Below are positions 34,900 through 42,680 of a stretch of 64,000 nt of DNA, in pieces; the first letter of the stretch is position 1; each line of letters starts with the position of its first letter. Origin of the DNA: Oscillospiraceae bacterium (GTDB lineage: Bacteria; Bacillota; Clostridia; Oscillospirales; Oscillospiraceae); the NCBI GenBank assembly GCA_022795735.1, contig JAAWHG010000010.1, positions 1-64,000 on the forward strand. Reading direction: 5' to 3'. Made by a program: the position numbers and the translations under genes. The notes beneath the pieces are model-generated. The model saw only the letters and a program-made list of their open reading frames with translations, searched no databases and was not told the origin of the DNA.

Positions 34900-36141
34900 T
34901 TAAACGCAAGAATCGACAGCCGCCAGTCCCGCGGCCCGCCCGGTCGCCCAGGCAATCTGCAAATTGAATCCCCCGGTATAGGCGTCCACGTCAAGCAGCT
35001 CTCCCGCGAAATACAGCCCTTCGCACAGTCGGGACGCCATGGTTTTAGGGTTCACCTCCGAGGTCTTGACCCCACCGGCCGTGACAATGGCTTCCTCCAC
35101 CGGCCTGACTCCCTGGATGGGAACCCGGAAATGCTTGCATACCGCAAGCAGGGCGCGCCGCTGCTCCTTCGTGATTGCGTTCACCTTCCGGTCCGGCGGG
35201 ATGCCGGAGCGCGCCACCGCAACCGGAATCATACTCTTGGGCAGCAGGTCGCCCAGCGCGTTTTCAAAATCCCGGTTCCGGTATTTGTCGAAATCCCGCA
35301 GCAGACGATCGTCCAACTTTTTTTCGTCCAGGGCCGGTTTTAAATCCAGCTCCACCGTGTATGGCTTTCCCGGCTCCATATGGGCGGAAGCGGACAGCGC
35401 CGTCGGTCCCGACAGGCCGAAATGGGTGAAAAGCAGCTCTCCAAAATCCTGATAAACCGTCTTTCCCTTCCCGTCCAACAGCTTGAGAGACACATTGCGG
35501 AGCGAGAGACCCGCCATCTCCGCGCAGTCCTCCCCCGCCTCCTCCAACGGGACCAGGGAACCCCTGGGCGGTACGACGGTATGTCCCGCCTGTTCCGCCA
35601 GCCGGTAGCCGTCTCCCGTGGAGCCGGTCAAGGGATAGGAGCAGCCGCCGGTGCAGAGGATGACCCGTTCCGCCGGCATCTCCCCCGCCCCGGTCCGCAC
35701 GCCCATTACCCTGCCGTCCGACAGGAGGAGGGAGGCCGCGCGGCCCTGCTCCACCCGCACGCCGTTCTTCCCGAGCCAACCGCGCAGCGCGTCCACCACC
35801 GAGGCGGACTTGTCCGAGGCCGGAAAAACCCGGTCGCCCCGTTCGGTCTTCAGCGGGCAGCCCAAGCTCTCAAAAAAGGCCATGGCTTCCTCCGGCGGAA
35901 AGGCGTTCATGGCGCTGTATAAAAATCGCGGGTTGCGGGGGACGTTGTGCAAGACCTCCTCCGCCGTGCACCGGTTGGTCACGTTGCAGCGGCCCTTGCC
36001 GGTGATGTACAGTTTCTTTCCCAGACGGTTGTTCTGTTCCAACAAGGTCACCCGTCCGCCCCGTTCGGCGGCGGTCCCGGCGGCCAGCATCCCCGCCGCG
36101 CCGCCGCCCACGACCAATATCTCAGTTTTCCACTCGTTCAT
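34900..36141 (-). CDS. HI0933/YhiN-family FAD-dependent oxidoreductase
   Basis: A 413-residue flavoprotein: dinucleotide-binding LVVGGGAAGMLAA at residues 8-20, the family signature KLYITGKGRCNVTN near 45-58, and a second FAD segment near the C-terminus (ELLDVDAYTGGFNLQ and WATGRAAG). The ATG at 36141 (MNEWKTEI) is preferred, with GAGG just upstream, over a 28-residue longer frame. It overlaps the rpiR-type gene by 20 bases. The substrate of this widespread family is not known. Confidence 0.92.
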   Translation of the reverse strand: MNEWKTEILVVGGGAAGMLAAGTAAERGGRVTLLEQNNRLGKKLYITGKGRCNVTNRCTAEEVLHNVPRNPRFLYSAMNAFPPEEAMAFFESLGCPLKTERGDRVFPASDKSASVVDALRGWLGKNGVRVEQGRAASLLLSDGRVMGVRTGAGEMPAERVILCTGGCSYPLTGSTGDGYRLAEQAGHTVVPPRGSLVPLEEAGEDCAEMAGLSLRNVSLKLLDGKGKTVYQDFGELLFTHFGLSGPTALSASAHMEPGKPYTVELDLKPALDEKKLDDRLLRDFDKYRNRDFENALGDLLPKSMIPVAVARSGIPPDRKVNAITKEQRRALLAVCKHFRVPIQGVRPVEEAIVTAGGVKTSEVNPKTMASRLCEGLYFAGELLDVDAYTGGFNLQIAWATGRAAGLAAVDSCV

Positions 36142-36991
36142 AGACCTCGTACTCTTCCCATATCCGCTCCAATTCGTTGTAGATGCGCGAGAGGTCGGTC
36201 CCCTTGGCCCGTCCGAGGGCGACAATCAGCGCGTTGATGACGCTCAGCGGCGCCACCAGCGAGTCCACGATGGACACCATGTCGCTTTTCGCCAGCAGGA
36301 CATGGTCGGCCTGCCGCGCCGCCGGCGCCTGGAGGCTGTCGGTAATGGCGACAATCCCCGCGCCCGCGTTGCGGCAGAACTGCATGGTTTTGACGGTCCG
36401 GCTGGAGTAGCGCGGGAAGCTGATTCCCACCGCCACGTCCTCCGGCCCGACGTGCAGAAGCTGTTCAAACATCTCGCTGACCGCCGTAGGCTCCACCAAA
36501 TGCACGTCGTCGAGCATATTACGAAGATAGAAATTCAAAAATGAAGCCAGGGCCGCCGAGGAACGCACTCCGATCAAGTACACGCTCCGCGCCGTCAGGA
36601 TCCGCTGCACCGCCCGTCCGAAGCTCTCCCGGTCCAGCGCGGCGTCGGTCTGGCGGAGCGTCTCCATGTCGGCCCGGAAGACCATGGACACAACCTCCTG
36701 CCCGTCCAAACGGTCGTTGACCGCCTCCATCCGCTGCACGGAGGTCAACCGGTTGCGCAGGACCTCCTGCAGCTCCTTTTGCATCCCGGGATAGCCCTCG
36801 TAGCCCAGCTCGGCGGCAAAGCGCACCACCGTGGACTCGCTCACCCCCACCGTCTTGCCCAGCTTTCCGGCGGTCATAAAGGCGGCCTTGTCGTAGCACT
36901 CGACAATATAGGCGGCAAGCCGTTTTTGTCCCTTGGAGAAGCGCTCCGCGTTTTCCTGAAGCCTGTCCAGGATGTCGCTCGCCAAAGCCAT
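36122..36991 (-). CDS. MurR/RpiR-family transcriptional regulator (HTH plus SIS domain)
   Basis: 289 residues: an N-terminal RpiR-type helix-turn-helix (about 1-80; MTAGKLGKTVGVSESTVVRFAAELGYEGYPG in part) and a SIS sugar-phosphate-binding domain (about 120-265, with VYLIGVRSSAALA and GISFPRYSSRTV). Such proteins sense phosphosugars such as N-acetylmuramic acid 6-phosphate. The ATG has AGGAGG only one base away; a TTG two codons later (36985) has ideal 7-base spacing and may be the true start. Its target genes are not obvious from the neighbours. Confidence 0.9.
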   Translation of the reverse strand: MALASDILDRLQENAERFSKGQKRLAAYIVECYDKAAFMTAGKLGKTVGVSESTVVRFAAELGYEGYPGMQKELQEVLRNRLTSVQRMEAVNDRLDGQEVVSMVFRADMETLRQTDAALDRESFGRAVQRILTARSVYLIGVRSSAALASFLNFYLRNMLDDVHLVEPTAVSEMFEQLLHVGPEDVAVGISFPRYSSRTVKTMQFCRNAGAGIVAITDSLQAPAARQADHVLLAKSDMVSIVDSLVAPLSVINALIVALGRAKGTDLSRIYNELERIWEEYEVYERVEN

Positions 36992-36996
36992 CCCTC

Positions 36997-37713
36997 CTAT
37001 GTTTCCGTCAGAGCGGTTATCTCCGCTTCCGTTAAGTAACGCCACCGGCCGGGCGGCAAATCGCCCAGCTTCAGCGGCCCTTCGGCAATCCGTTTGAGGC
37101 GGGTGACGTGGAGTCCGGCCAGCTCGCACATCCGGCGGACCTGCCGGTTCCGGCCCTCGAAGAGGGTAACCTCCAGCAGCGCCCTGTCGCCCTCGCTCCC
37201 GCGCAGACGCACCCTGAATGGGGCCAACGGTTTGCCGTCCAGCGCCATTTCCCGCTGAAAGGCCGCCTCCGCGCCGGGACAGTAGCCGGTTACCCAGGCC
37301 AAATAAATCTTTTTCGTCCCGCCGGAGGGATGGGTCAGGCGGTTGGCCAGCTCGCCGTCGTTGGTCAGCAGCAACAGGCCTTCGGAGCTCAAGTCCAGCC
37401 GCCCCACCGGATACACCCGGACCGGGCAGCCGGATACCAGCTCCGCAACCGTCCTGCGGCCCTTTTCATCCCTGCAGGTGGTGACGTAGCCCCGGGGCTT
37501 GTTCAACAGCAGGCAGACCCGCTCCGGCGGCTTCTTCAGCGGCTTGCCGTCCACCTCCACCACATCCGACGACAGGTCTGCCTTGTCCCCGAGGGAGGCC
37601 GTGTTGCCATTGACCCGCACGCGGCCCGCCAGAATGATTCGCTCCGCTTCCCGGCGGGAGGCGACGCCATAGGACGAGAGAAGCTTTTGCAGACGTTCTT
37701 CCATTCCATCCAC
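36997..37713 (-). CDS. rluB: Ribosomal large-subunit pseudouridine synthase (RsuA/RluB family)
   Basis: 238 residues: an S4 RNA-binding domain at about 5-50 (RLQKLLSSYGVASRREAE), then the catalytic domain with VGRLDLSSEGLLLLTNDG containing the active Asp, and EGRNRQVRRMC. Assigned to RluB rather than RsuA by cluster context (ScpAB-YtfJ-Dac-RluB is conserved). The start could be this ATG or one three codons later. Confidence 0.92.
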   Translation of the reverse strand: MDGMEERLQKLLSSYGVASRREAERIILAGRVRVNGNTASLGDKADLSSDVVEVDGKPLKKPPERVCLLLNKPRGYVTTCRDEKGRRTVAELVSGCPVRVYPVGRLDLSSEGLLLLTNDGELANRLTHPSGGTKKIYLAWVTGYCPGAEAAFQREMALDGKPLAPFRVRLRGSEGDRALLEVTLFEGRNRQVRRMCELAGLHVTRLKRIAEGPLKLGDLPPGRWRYLTEAEITALTET

Positions 37714-37742
37714 TCCTCTTCCTCCGCCAGCAATTGCAGGTT

Positions 37743-38843
37743 TTATTTTCCAAATAACTTTTCAAACCAATTTTTCTGTTGCTCCTGCGCCGAAACCTCA
37801 TTGCGCCACCGGAGGGGGGCTTCCGCCACCACCTTGCCGTCCAGAACGGCCTGAACGCTTCCGGCCAGTTCCGCCGTCTTCACCGGCGCGTAGACAAACT
37901 CCGGCAGATTCAGCCGAAGCTCCGGCTCCTCTCCCGGCAGCAGCGGGTAGGACAGTTCCTTGGTCAGCACCGCCTGAACCAGCAGCGAATTGCCCCCGAC
38001 CACCCGGGCCGCGCCAATTCTCGCCCCCGCCGGGAGCAGAACCGTCTGGGCGTATTCCGAGTAGCCATAGTCCAGCAGCGCCGCGTGGTCGGCCCAATCG
38101 TTGGGCGCGTCGATGGTCACAGCGATTAAACGCCGTCCATCCCGCTCCGCCGCGCTGACCAGCAGCCGTCCCGCCGCCTTGGTGTAACCGGTCTTGACCC
38201 CCATCACGCCCTCGCAGCGCCAGAGGAGCTTGTTGTGGTTGGTCAGGACCCGATTGCCGAAACGGTACTCCTTGGTCCCCACCACCTTGGCGAAGGTCTC
38301 GTTGTCCATTGCCGCCCGGGCCAGCGCCGCCAGATCGCGGGCGGTGGAGTAATTCCCATCGTCGTCCAGCCCGTTGGGGTTGGCAAAGTGGGTGCCAGTC
38401 AGGCCCAATTCCGCCGCCCGCTCATTCATTCGGTCCACGAAACGTTCCACGTCTCCCGCCGTCGCCAGGGCGAGGGCCACCGCCGCGTCGTTGCCCGAGC
38501 GGAGCATCATCCCGTAGAGCAGTTGTTCGCGGGTCAACTTCTCCCCTTCCTTGAGATAGAGAGAGGAGCCCTCGATTCCCACCGCCTCGGCCGGGATGGT
38601 AAATTCCTCATCCAGGCCGCCCGCCTCCGCGACCAGCAGGCCGGTCATAATTTTGGTCGTACTGGCAATCAGGCTTTTCTGGCCCGCGTTTTTCTCGCAG
38701 AGCACCCGCCCGGAGGCGGCGTCCACCAAAATCGCGCAATGGGCCGACACCCCCGGCGCGGCCCCGCTGGAACAAATGGACAGCGCCGCCGTCAATACCG
38801 CAGCCAGCAGGCCGCGCCGCAAAAATTTGAGATTACGTTTCAT
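37743..38843 (-). CDS. D-alanyl-D-alanine carboxypeptidase (S11 family, DacF/DacB-like)
   Basis: Trims the terminal D-alanine from peptidoglycan stem peptides. 366 residues: signal peptide (about 1-30), penicillin-binding catalytic domain with S-x-x-K (ASTTK), SGN (RSGND) and KTG (GVKTGYT) motifs, then a C-terminal beta domain (about 275-345). Next to the sporulation gene ytfJ and scpAB it is usually called DacF or DacB, often with a spore-cortex role; that role is inferred. Confidence 0.93.
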   Translation of the reverse strand: MKRNLKFLRRGLLAAVLTAALSICSSGAAPGVSAHCAILVDAASGRVLCEKNAGQKSLIASTTKIMTGLLVAEAGGLDEEFTIPAEAVGIEGSSLYLKEGEKLTREQLLYGMMLRSGNDAAVALALATAGDVERFVDRMNERAAELGLTGTHFANPNGLDDDGNYSTARDLAALARAAMDNETFAKVVGTKEYRFGNRVLTNHNKLLWRCEGVMGVKTGYTKAAGRLLVSAAERDGRRLIAVTIDAPNDWADHAALLDYGYSEYAQTVLLPAGARIGAARVVGGNSLLVQAVLTKELSYPLLPGEEPELRLNLPEFVYAPVKTAELAGSVQAVLDGKVVAEAPLRWRNEVSAQEQQKNWFEKLFGK

Positions 38844-38890
38844 AAAAGATCACCGGCAGTAGTGTGCCTGTTTTGCCGGCGATCCATACA

Positions 38891-39313
38891 TCACGATTCT
38901 TCTTCCGCCAATGCGGCTTCGGCCTCTTTATCCGCCTTTTTTTCCGCCTTACGCTTGCCCAAAAAGTCCTCCACGCGGTCGAGGAGCTCGGGCAGTTGTT
39001 CAATGATTCGCTCAACCGACCCGCTGGCCGGCTCCGACACGGGCAGCATTCGGACCGATTCTCCCTTTACAATCAAAAACGAAACCGGCTGAATGGTCAC
39101 GCCGGCCCCCGCGCCGCCGCCGAAGGGCGTGCCGCCGTTTTTCGCGGGAATGTCGGTCCCGCCGCTGCCAAAGCCAAGACTGACCTTGGAAACCGGAATG
39201 ATGGTCACCCCGCTGGGGGTGTCAATAGGTTTGCCGATGACTGTGTTGGCATCCGCCATCGCGCGGATTTTTTCCAGACTGACGTGAATCACGTCGGAGA
39301 GAGGATGACTCAT
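38891..39313 (-). CDS. ytfJ: GerW-family sporulation protein YtfJ
   Basis: 140 residues. The core VIGKPIDTPSGVTIIPVSKV (quoted to 20) followed by a Gly-rich FGSGGTD and FGGGAGAGV stretch, then PVSFLIVKGESVRMLPV, is the family signature. The C-terminal third is a charged Lys/Glu/Ala tail. In Bacillus the protein (GerW) is needed for spore germination. It lies 4 bases after the DUF2953 gene. Confidence 0.93.
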   Translation of the reverse strand: MSHPLSDVIHVSLEKIRAMADANTVIGKPIDTPSGVTIIPVSKVSLGFGSGGTDIPAKNGGTPFGGGAGAGVTIQPVSFLIVKGESVRMLPVSEPASGSVERIIEQLPELLDRVEDFLGKRKAEKKADKEAEAALAEEES

Positions 39314-39317
39314 TACC

Positions 39318-40016
39318 TCACACTTCCTTTTCTTTCATTTTACGTTTTATTTTACCTGCAAGCAGCAGCTTGAACGCCCGGAAGCCGGCCCCGAAAGCCA
39401 GCAGCGCCGCCGTTCCGACCAGCATGTGGACGTCCAGCCGCGCAAAGACCTCTAACGACTCCCGCCCGTAGTCCAGATCGACCCCCACATCCCGCTTGCG
39501 GATGCGGAAAGCCCTTTCCAAAACCGGGAGGGCGGAGCCTACAACCGCCCACGCCCGTCCGTAACCAATGGCGGCCCGGGCCGCGTCGCTTCCGCTATAT
39601 GTGACATGGAGGTAGAGCTCGTTCATCATCAGCTTTCTGGGCAGCTTGCCCACCATCTCCAGCGCCAGACTGACAAACCGCATCAGCTCGTCGAAAGAGA
39701 GCTTTTTTTTCTTCTTTTCCAGGCGTTCCCGAGCCCGCTGCTCTTTGGGCTTATGTTTCTCTTCTTCCTTCTTTTTCTTGTTCCGCGCCCTTTTCTCCGC
39801 CCTTTTTTTCATGCTTTCCCGGCCGGCCTTGATTTTCTTCCCGTGCCGTCTGGCAAGCTTTTTTCCGCGCGGCTGCCTGGCTGGCAGAAGGGGGACGCGG
39901 AACGGCCCGAGCTTCAGCTTCATCTCCACGTCGCCGTCGTCGTACCGGAGCTTTACCCCCGCCGGAAGGAATCCAATCAGCAGCAGGACGGCCAGCACAA
40001 TCAGCAGCGCAGTCAT
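39318..40016 (-). CDS. DUF2953 membrane protein
   Basis: 232 residues: a short N-terminal helix (about 2-17), the family start LRYDDGDVEMKLKLGPF, a long Lys/Arg/Glu-rich region (about 48-105) likely to be helical or coiled, and an outer-face domain with a C-terminal hydrophobic segment (about 198-216). It overlaps scpB by 4 bases. Members accompany ytfJ in spore-forming Firmicutes, so a spore envelope role is plausible but unproved. Confidence 0.82.
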   Translation of the reverse strand: MTALLIVLAVLLLIGFLPAGVKLRYDDGDVEMKLKLGPFRVPLLPARQPRGKKLARRHGKKIKAGRESMKKRAEKRARNKKKKEEEKHKPKEQRARERLEKKKKKLSFDELMRFVSLALEMVGKLPRKLMMNELYLHVTYSGSDAARAAIGYGRAWAVVGSALPVLERAFRIRKRDVGVDLDYGRESLEVFARLDVHMLVGTAALLAFGAGFRAFKLLLAGKIKRKMKEKEV

Positions 40017-40600
40017 GACGCGCTCCCCGCCATCTCCGGCTCCGCAACGGTCTCCTCCGAAAGCTGCTGTCCCTTGGGAATGCCGATGTTGACCTTCTCA
40101 ATCTCGGGCAGCTCGTCCAAGCTCTCCAGTCCGAAGGTACGCAAAAACACGCCGGTGGTGCGGTAGAGGATGGGACGGCCCGGAACGTTGAGCCTGCCCG
40201 CCTCCTCGATCAGTTTTTTATTCAGCAGCGCCCCCACCGAATAGGCGCTGTCCACCCCGCGAATCTGCTCAATATGGGCCTTGGTCACCGGTTGGTAGTA
40301 GGCCACGATGGTCAGGGTCTCCAACTGGGAGGGAGACAGCTTGGGCGGCTTTCTGGTCTCCAGGGCGCGGGTCACAATCTCAGCCTGTTCGGCGGCGGAG
40401 CACATCTGATACGCGTCCTCCAGCCGGACAATGCGGACGCCGGAGCGGGCGAAGCTCAGCCGGTCCATCACCGCCTTTGCGGCCTGATGGACTTCCTTCT
40501 CCCCGCAGCCGATGGCCTGCGCCATACGGGCGGCCCCGACGCTCTCCCCTGCGGCGAAGAGGATGGCGGTGACCGCCCGCTCCAAATCGGTTTGTTCCAT
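40013..40600 (-). CDS. scpB: Segregation and condensation protein B
   Basis: 195 residues forming two winged-helix domains; the conserved LSPSQLETLTIVAYYQPVTK and IRGVDSAYSVGALLNKKLI (both partly quoted) are present. With ScpA and SMC it forms bacterial condensin for chromosome organisation. It follows scpA by 40 bases. Confidence 0.95.
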   Translation of the reverse strand: MEQTDLERAVTAILFAAGESVGAARMAQAIGCGEKEVHQAAKAVMDRLSFARSGVRIVRLEDAYQMCSAAEQAEIVTRALETRKPPKLSPSQLETLTIVAYYQPVTKAHIEQIRGVDSAYSVGALLNKKLIEEAGRLNVPGRPILYRTTGVFLRTFGLESLDELPEIEKVNIGIPKGQQLSEETVAEPEMAGSAS

Positions 40601-40640
40601 ATTCCCAGCCTCCTCTCTCTATTCGCAATTCTCTCAAACG

Positions 40641-41417
40641 CTATTCCGCCTCCGGCGTAGAAAGGTAGGTGACGGTAATCTCCTCTCCGCCTCCCTCGTC
40701 CAACGTAATGGAGCGGAGCTTACACAGCTCCAGAATGGCGAGGAAGGTCGCCACAATCTCGGACCGGCTGCGGCTGCCCTTGAACAGACTGTGCAGCTTC
40801 GCCCGTCCCCTGGCAATCAGGCCCTTGAGGAGCTCGGCGGCCTTTGCCGCCACCGGATAGGGCTCCGCGCCCACAATGCCTTGGAAGTTTCGGGCGGGCG
40901 GGGGCAGGTGCTGTTCACTGCGGCCGGCAATGGCCGCTATGGCCTCTAAAAGGTCCTCCGGCGTGTGCTGATACCGGTAGGTCCCATCCCGGCGAATGGG
41001 TTCCGGCTGCTTGCAAAACAGCCCTCTGCCAATCTCGCCCCTACCTTCGAGGAAGCCGCAGGCCAGACGAATCTGTTTGTACGCCTCCTCCCGCTGCCGC
41101 GCCTCCAGGGAGCGAATCAGCAAATCCATCTCCGACTGGGCCTCCTCCTGGTCCTGGAGGGAGAGGAGCATCTTGGTCTTGATATACATCAGCCGGGAAG
41201 CCATGGCGATAAACTCGCTGGCGATCTCAATGTCCATCCGCTTCATCTCATCCAGATAAGCCAGATATTGCTCCAAAATGGATGTGATGGAGACGTCTTG
41301 AATCTCGATTTTATTTTTGCTCAACAGCAGCAGAATGACGTCCAGCGGCCCGTCAAAGTCCTCCGGCTCAGACTTTGTGTGGACCACTCCAGACAGGTGG
41401 TATTTGGGTTCTTCCAT
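40641..41417 (-). CDS. scpA: Segregation and condensation protein A
   Basis: The kleisin subunit of SMC-ScpAB condensin. 258 residues from the ATG of MEEPKYHLSG, which has GGAG upstream; the longer frame adds 16 residues into the protease gene. FDGPLDVILLLLSKNKIEIQD (in part) is the N-terminal SMC-neck contact and EIVATFLAILELCKLRSI the C-terminal winged helix. Confidence 0.95.
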   Translation of the reverse strand: MEEPKYHLSGVVHTKSEPEDFDGPLDVILLLLSKNKIEIQDVSITSILEQYLAYLDEMKRMDIEIASEFIAMASRLMYIKTKMLLSLQDQEEAQSEMDLLIRSLEARQREEAYKQIRLACGFLEGRGEIGRGLFCKQPEPIRRDGTYRYQHTPEDLLEAIAAIAGRSEQHLPPPARNFQGIVGAEPYPVAAKAAELLKGLIARGRAKLHSLFKGSRSRSEIVATFLAILELCKLRSITLDEGGGEEITVTYLSTPEAE

Positions 41418-41425
41418 GAAAACTC

Positions 41426-42127
41426 CTATGCAAACCGGATTCGCAGAATTAACTCGAACGGCCACATCGTAATGGTCTGAAGTCCCTCGAGCAGACCGCC
41501 CCGCAGGAAGTAAAGCGGCTTGTCCAGCCAGCCGAAGAACAACGCCGCAATCAAAACCAGCATCCCGTACCGCTCATAGCGCATCAGCTTAAAGTACGCC
41601 TCCTGGGGCAGAAACGCGAACAAAATCTTCGACCCGTCCAGCGGCGAGATGGGAATTAAATTAAACACCGCGAGGCCCGCCGAGATCACGATGACATACT
41701 CCAAAAATTCGTTCAGTACCAGCCATCCTCCGACACCGCCGCTCCTTTCCAAATATAACCCCATCACGGCGCTCCGAATCAGCAGAAACACGAAAGCCAG
41801 CAGAATATTGGAAATCGGTCCGGCCGCAGCGGTGACCGCCATTCCCGCCTTGGGATTTTTAAAATTGCGCATGTCGATTGGCACCGGCTTGGCCCAGCCG
41901 AACTTGAGGATTGCCATCATGGCCAGGCCCACGATGTCGATATGGCGCAGGGGGTTGAGGGTGAGCCGGCCGGCGTTTTTTGCCGTGCCGTCGCCCAGCC
42001 ACCATGCGATCAGGCCATGGCACGTCTCATGCACCACAATGCACAGCAGCGAGGCCGCCACGGCCAGTGCCGTCGAGAGCAGATTGTCAAATCGGAGCTG
42101 CCGCAGCCAATCCATGAAACCGTACAC
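41426..42127 (-). CDS. Site-2 protease family (M50) membrane metalloprotease
   Basis: 233 residues with about five membrane helices. The zinc motif HETCH is in the first helix region (VVHETCHGLIAWWLGD) and a second ligand motif LIPISPLDGSKI is near 155-166. GTG start with GGGGG 7 bases upstream. Small M50 rhomboid-like proteases of this kind precede scpAB in many Firmicutes; the substrate is unknown. It is the first gene of the operon running to ispH-rpsA. Confidence 0.93.
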   Translation of the reverse strand: MYGFMDWLRQLRFDNLLSTALAVAASLLCIVVHETCHGLIAWWLGDGTAKNAGRLTLNPLRHIDIVGLAMMAILKFGWAKPVPIDMRNFKNPKAGMAVTAAAGPISNILLAFVFLLIRSAVMGLYLERSGGVGGWLVLNEFLEYVIVISAGLAVFNLIPISPLDGSKILFAFLPQEAYFKLMRYERYGMLVLIAALFFGWLDKPLYFLRGGLLEGLQTITMWPFELILRIRFA

Positions 42128-42162
42128 CCCATATCCCCCTTATTGTTCATGATATAACGTCT

Positions 42163-42191
42163 AGTATACCATTCTTTCCCGAAAATGGCAA
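42163..42191 (-). promoter_or_regulatory. Sigma-A promoter for the M50-scpAB-ispH operon
   Basis: Minus strand TTGCCA, 17 bases, TATACT, about 36 bases before the GTG start. It is back to back with the blaI promoter. Confidence 0.75.
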
Positions 42192-42218
42192 GGAAAAAAA
42201 GCGGTCCCAAATTTTAAG

Positions 42219-42232
42219 TTGACATCTGTAAA
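42219..42232 (+). promoter_or_regulatory. Proposed BlaI operator 1
   Basis: TTGACATCTGTAAA shares the pattern TTRACANCTGTWA with the second site and resembles BlaI/MecI operators (TACANNTGTA core). It covers the -35 box, so binding would block transcription. Confidence 0.55.
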
Positions 42233-42247
42233 CCTCCGTGTTATACT
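42219..42247 (+). promoter_or_regulatory. Sigma-A promoter of the blaI-M56 operon
   Basis: TTGACA, 17 bases, TATACT, about 47 bases before the blaI start. The -35 box is part of the first proposed operator. Confidence 0.8.
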
Positions 42248-42256
42248 GGCATTAAG

Positions 42257-42270
42257 TTAACAGCTGTTAT
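42257..42270 (+). promoter_or_regulatory. Proposed BlaI operator 2
   Basis: TTAACAGCTGTTAT contains a perfect 12-base palindrome (TAACAGCTGTTA) just downstream of the -10 box, about 38 bases from operator 1. Confidence 0.6.
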
Positions 42271-42293
42271 CCAAAATGCAGGAGGTGTTGCAA

Positions 42294-42680
42294 ATGGCAC
42301 GGCAGATTTCCCTCTCCGACGGGGAATGGAAGCTCATGAATCTGCTCTGGGAAAAATCTCCCCGGACGATTGCCGAATTGGTCAAAGCCCTCGCCGGGGA
42401 CACCGGCTGGAGCAAATCCACCATCTTCATCATGCTCGGACGCATGGCGGAGAAGGGCGCGGTCCGCGTGGAGTCCGGCGGACGCTCCAAGCTCTACCAC
42501 GCGGCGGCCTCCAAGAGCTGCCTGGCCGCCGGGGAGACCCGGAGCTTTCTCGACAAGGTCTACGGCGGCTCCCTCCAACTCATGGTCTCGTCCATGGCGG
42601 GGCAGAAGGCGCTGCGGCGGGACGACATTGAAGAATTGTACGAAATCCTGCGCAGGGCGGAACAGGAGGTGGAGTCATGA
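42294..42680 (+). CDS. blaI: BlaI/MecI-family transcriptional repressor
   Basis: 128 residues: winged helix at about 1-75 (LSDGEWKLMNLLWEKSPRTI, GWSKSTIFIMLGRMAEKG) and a C-terminal dimerisation helix pair. GGAGGTG lies 7 bases before the ATG. It overlaps the M56 gene by 4 bases (ATGA). Family members are cut by their partner metalloprotease receptor when an antibiotic is detected, releasing the operon. Two operator-like palindromes overlap its promoter. No beta-lactamase gene is adjacent, so the inducer may be another wall stress. Confidence 0.92.
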   Translation: MARQISLSDGEWKLMNLLWEKSPRTIAELVKALAGDTGWSKSTIFIMLGRMAEKGAVRVESGGRSKLYHAAASKSCLAAGETRSFLDKVYGGSLQLMVSSMAGQKALRRDDIEELYEILRRAEQEVES

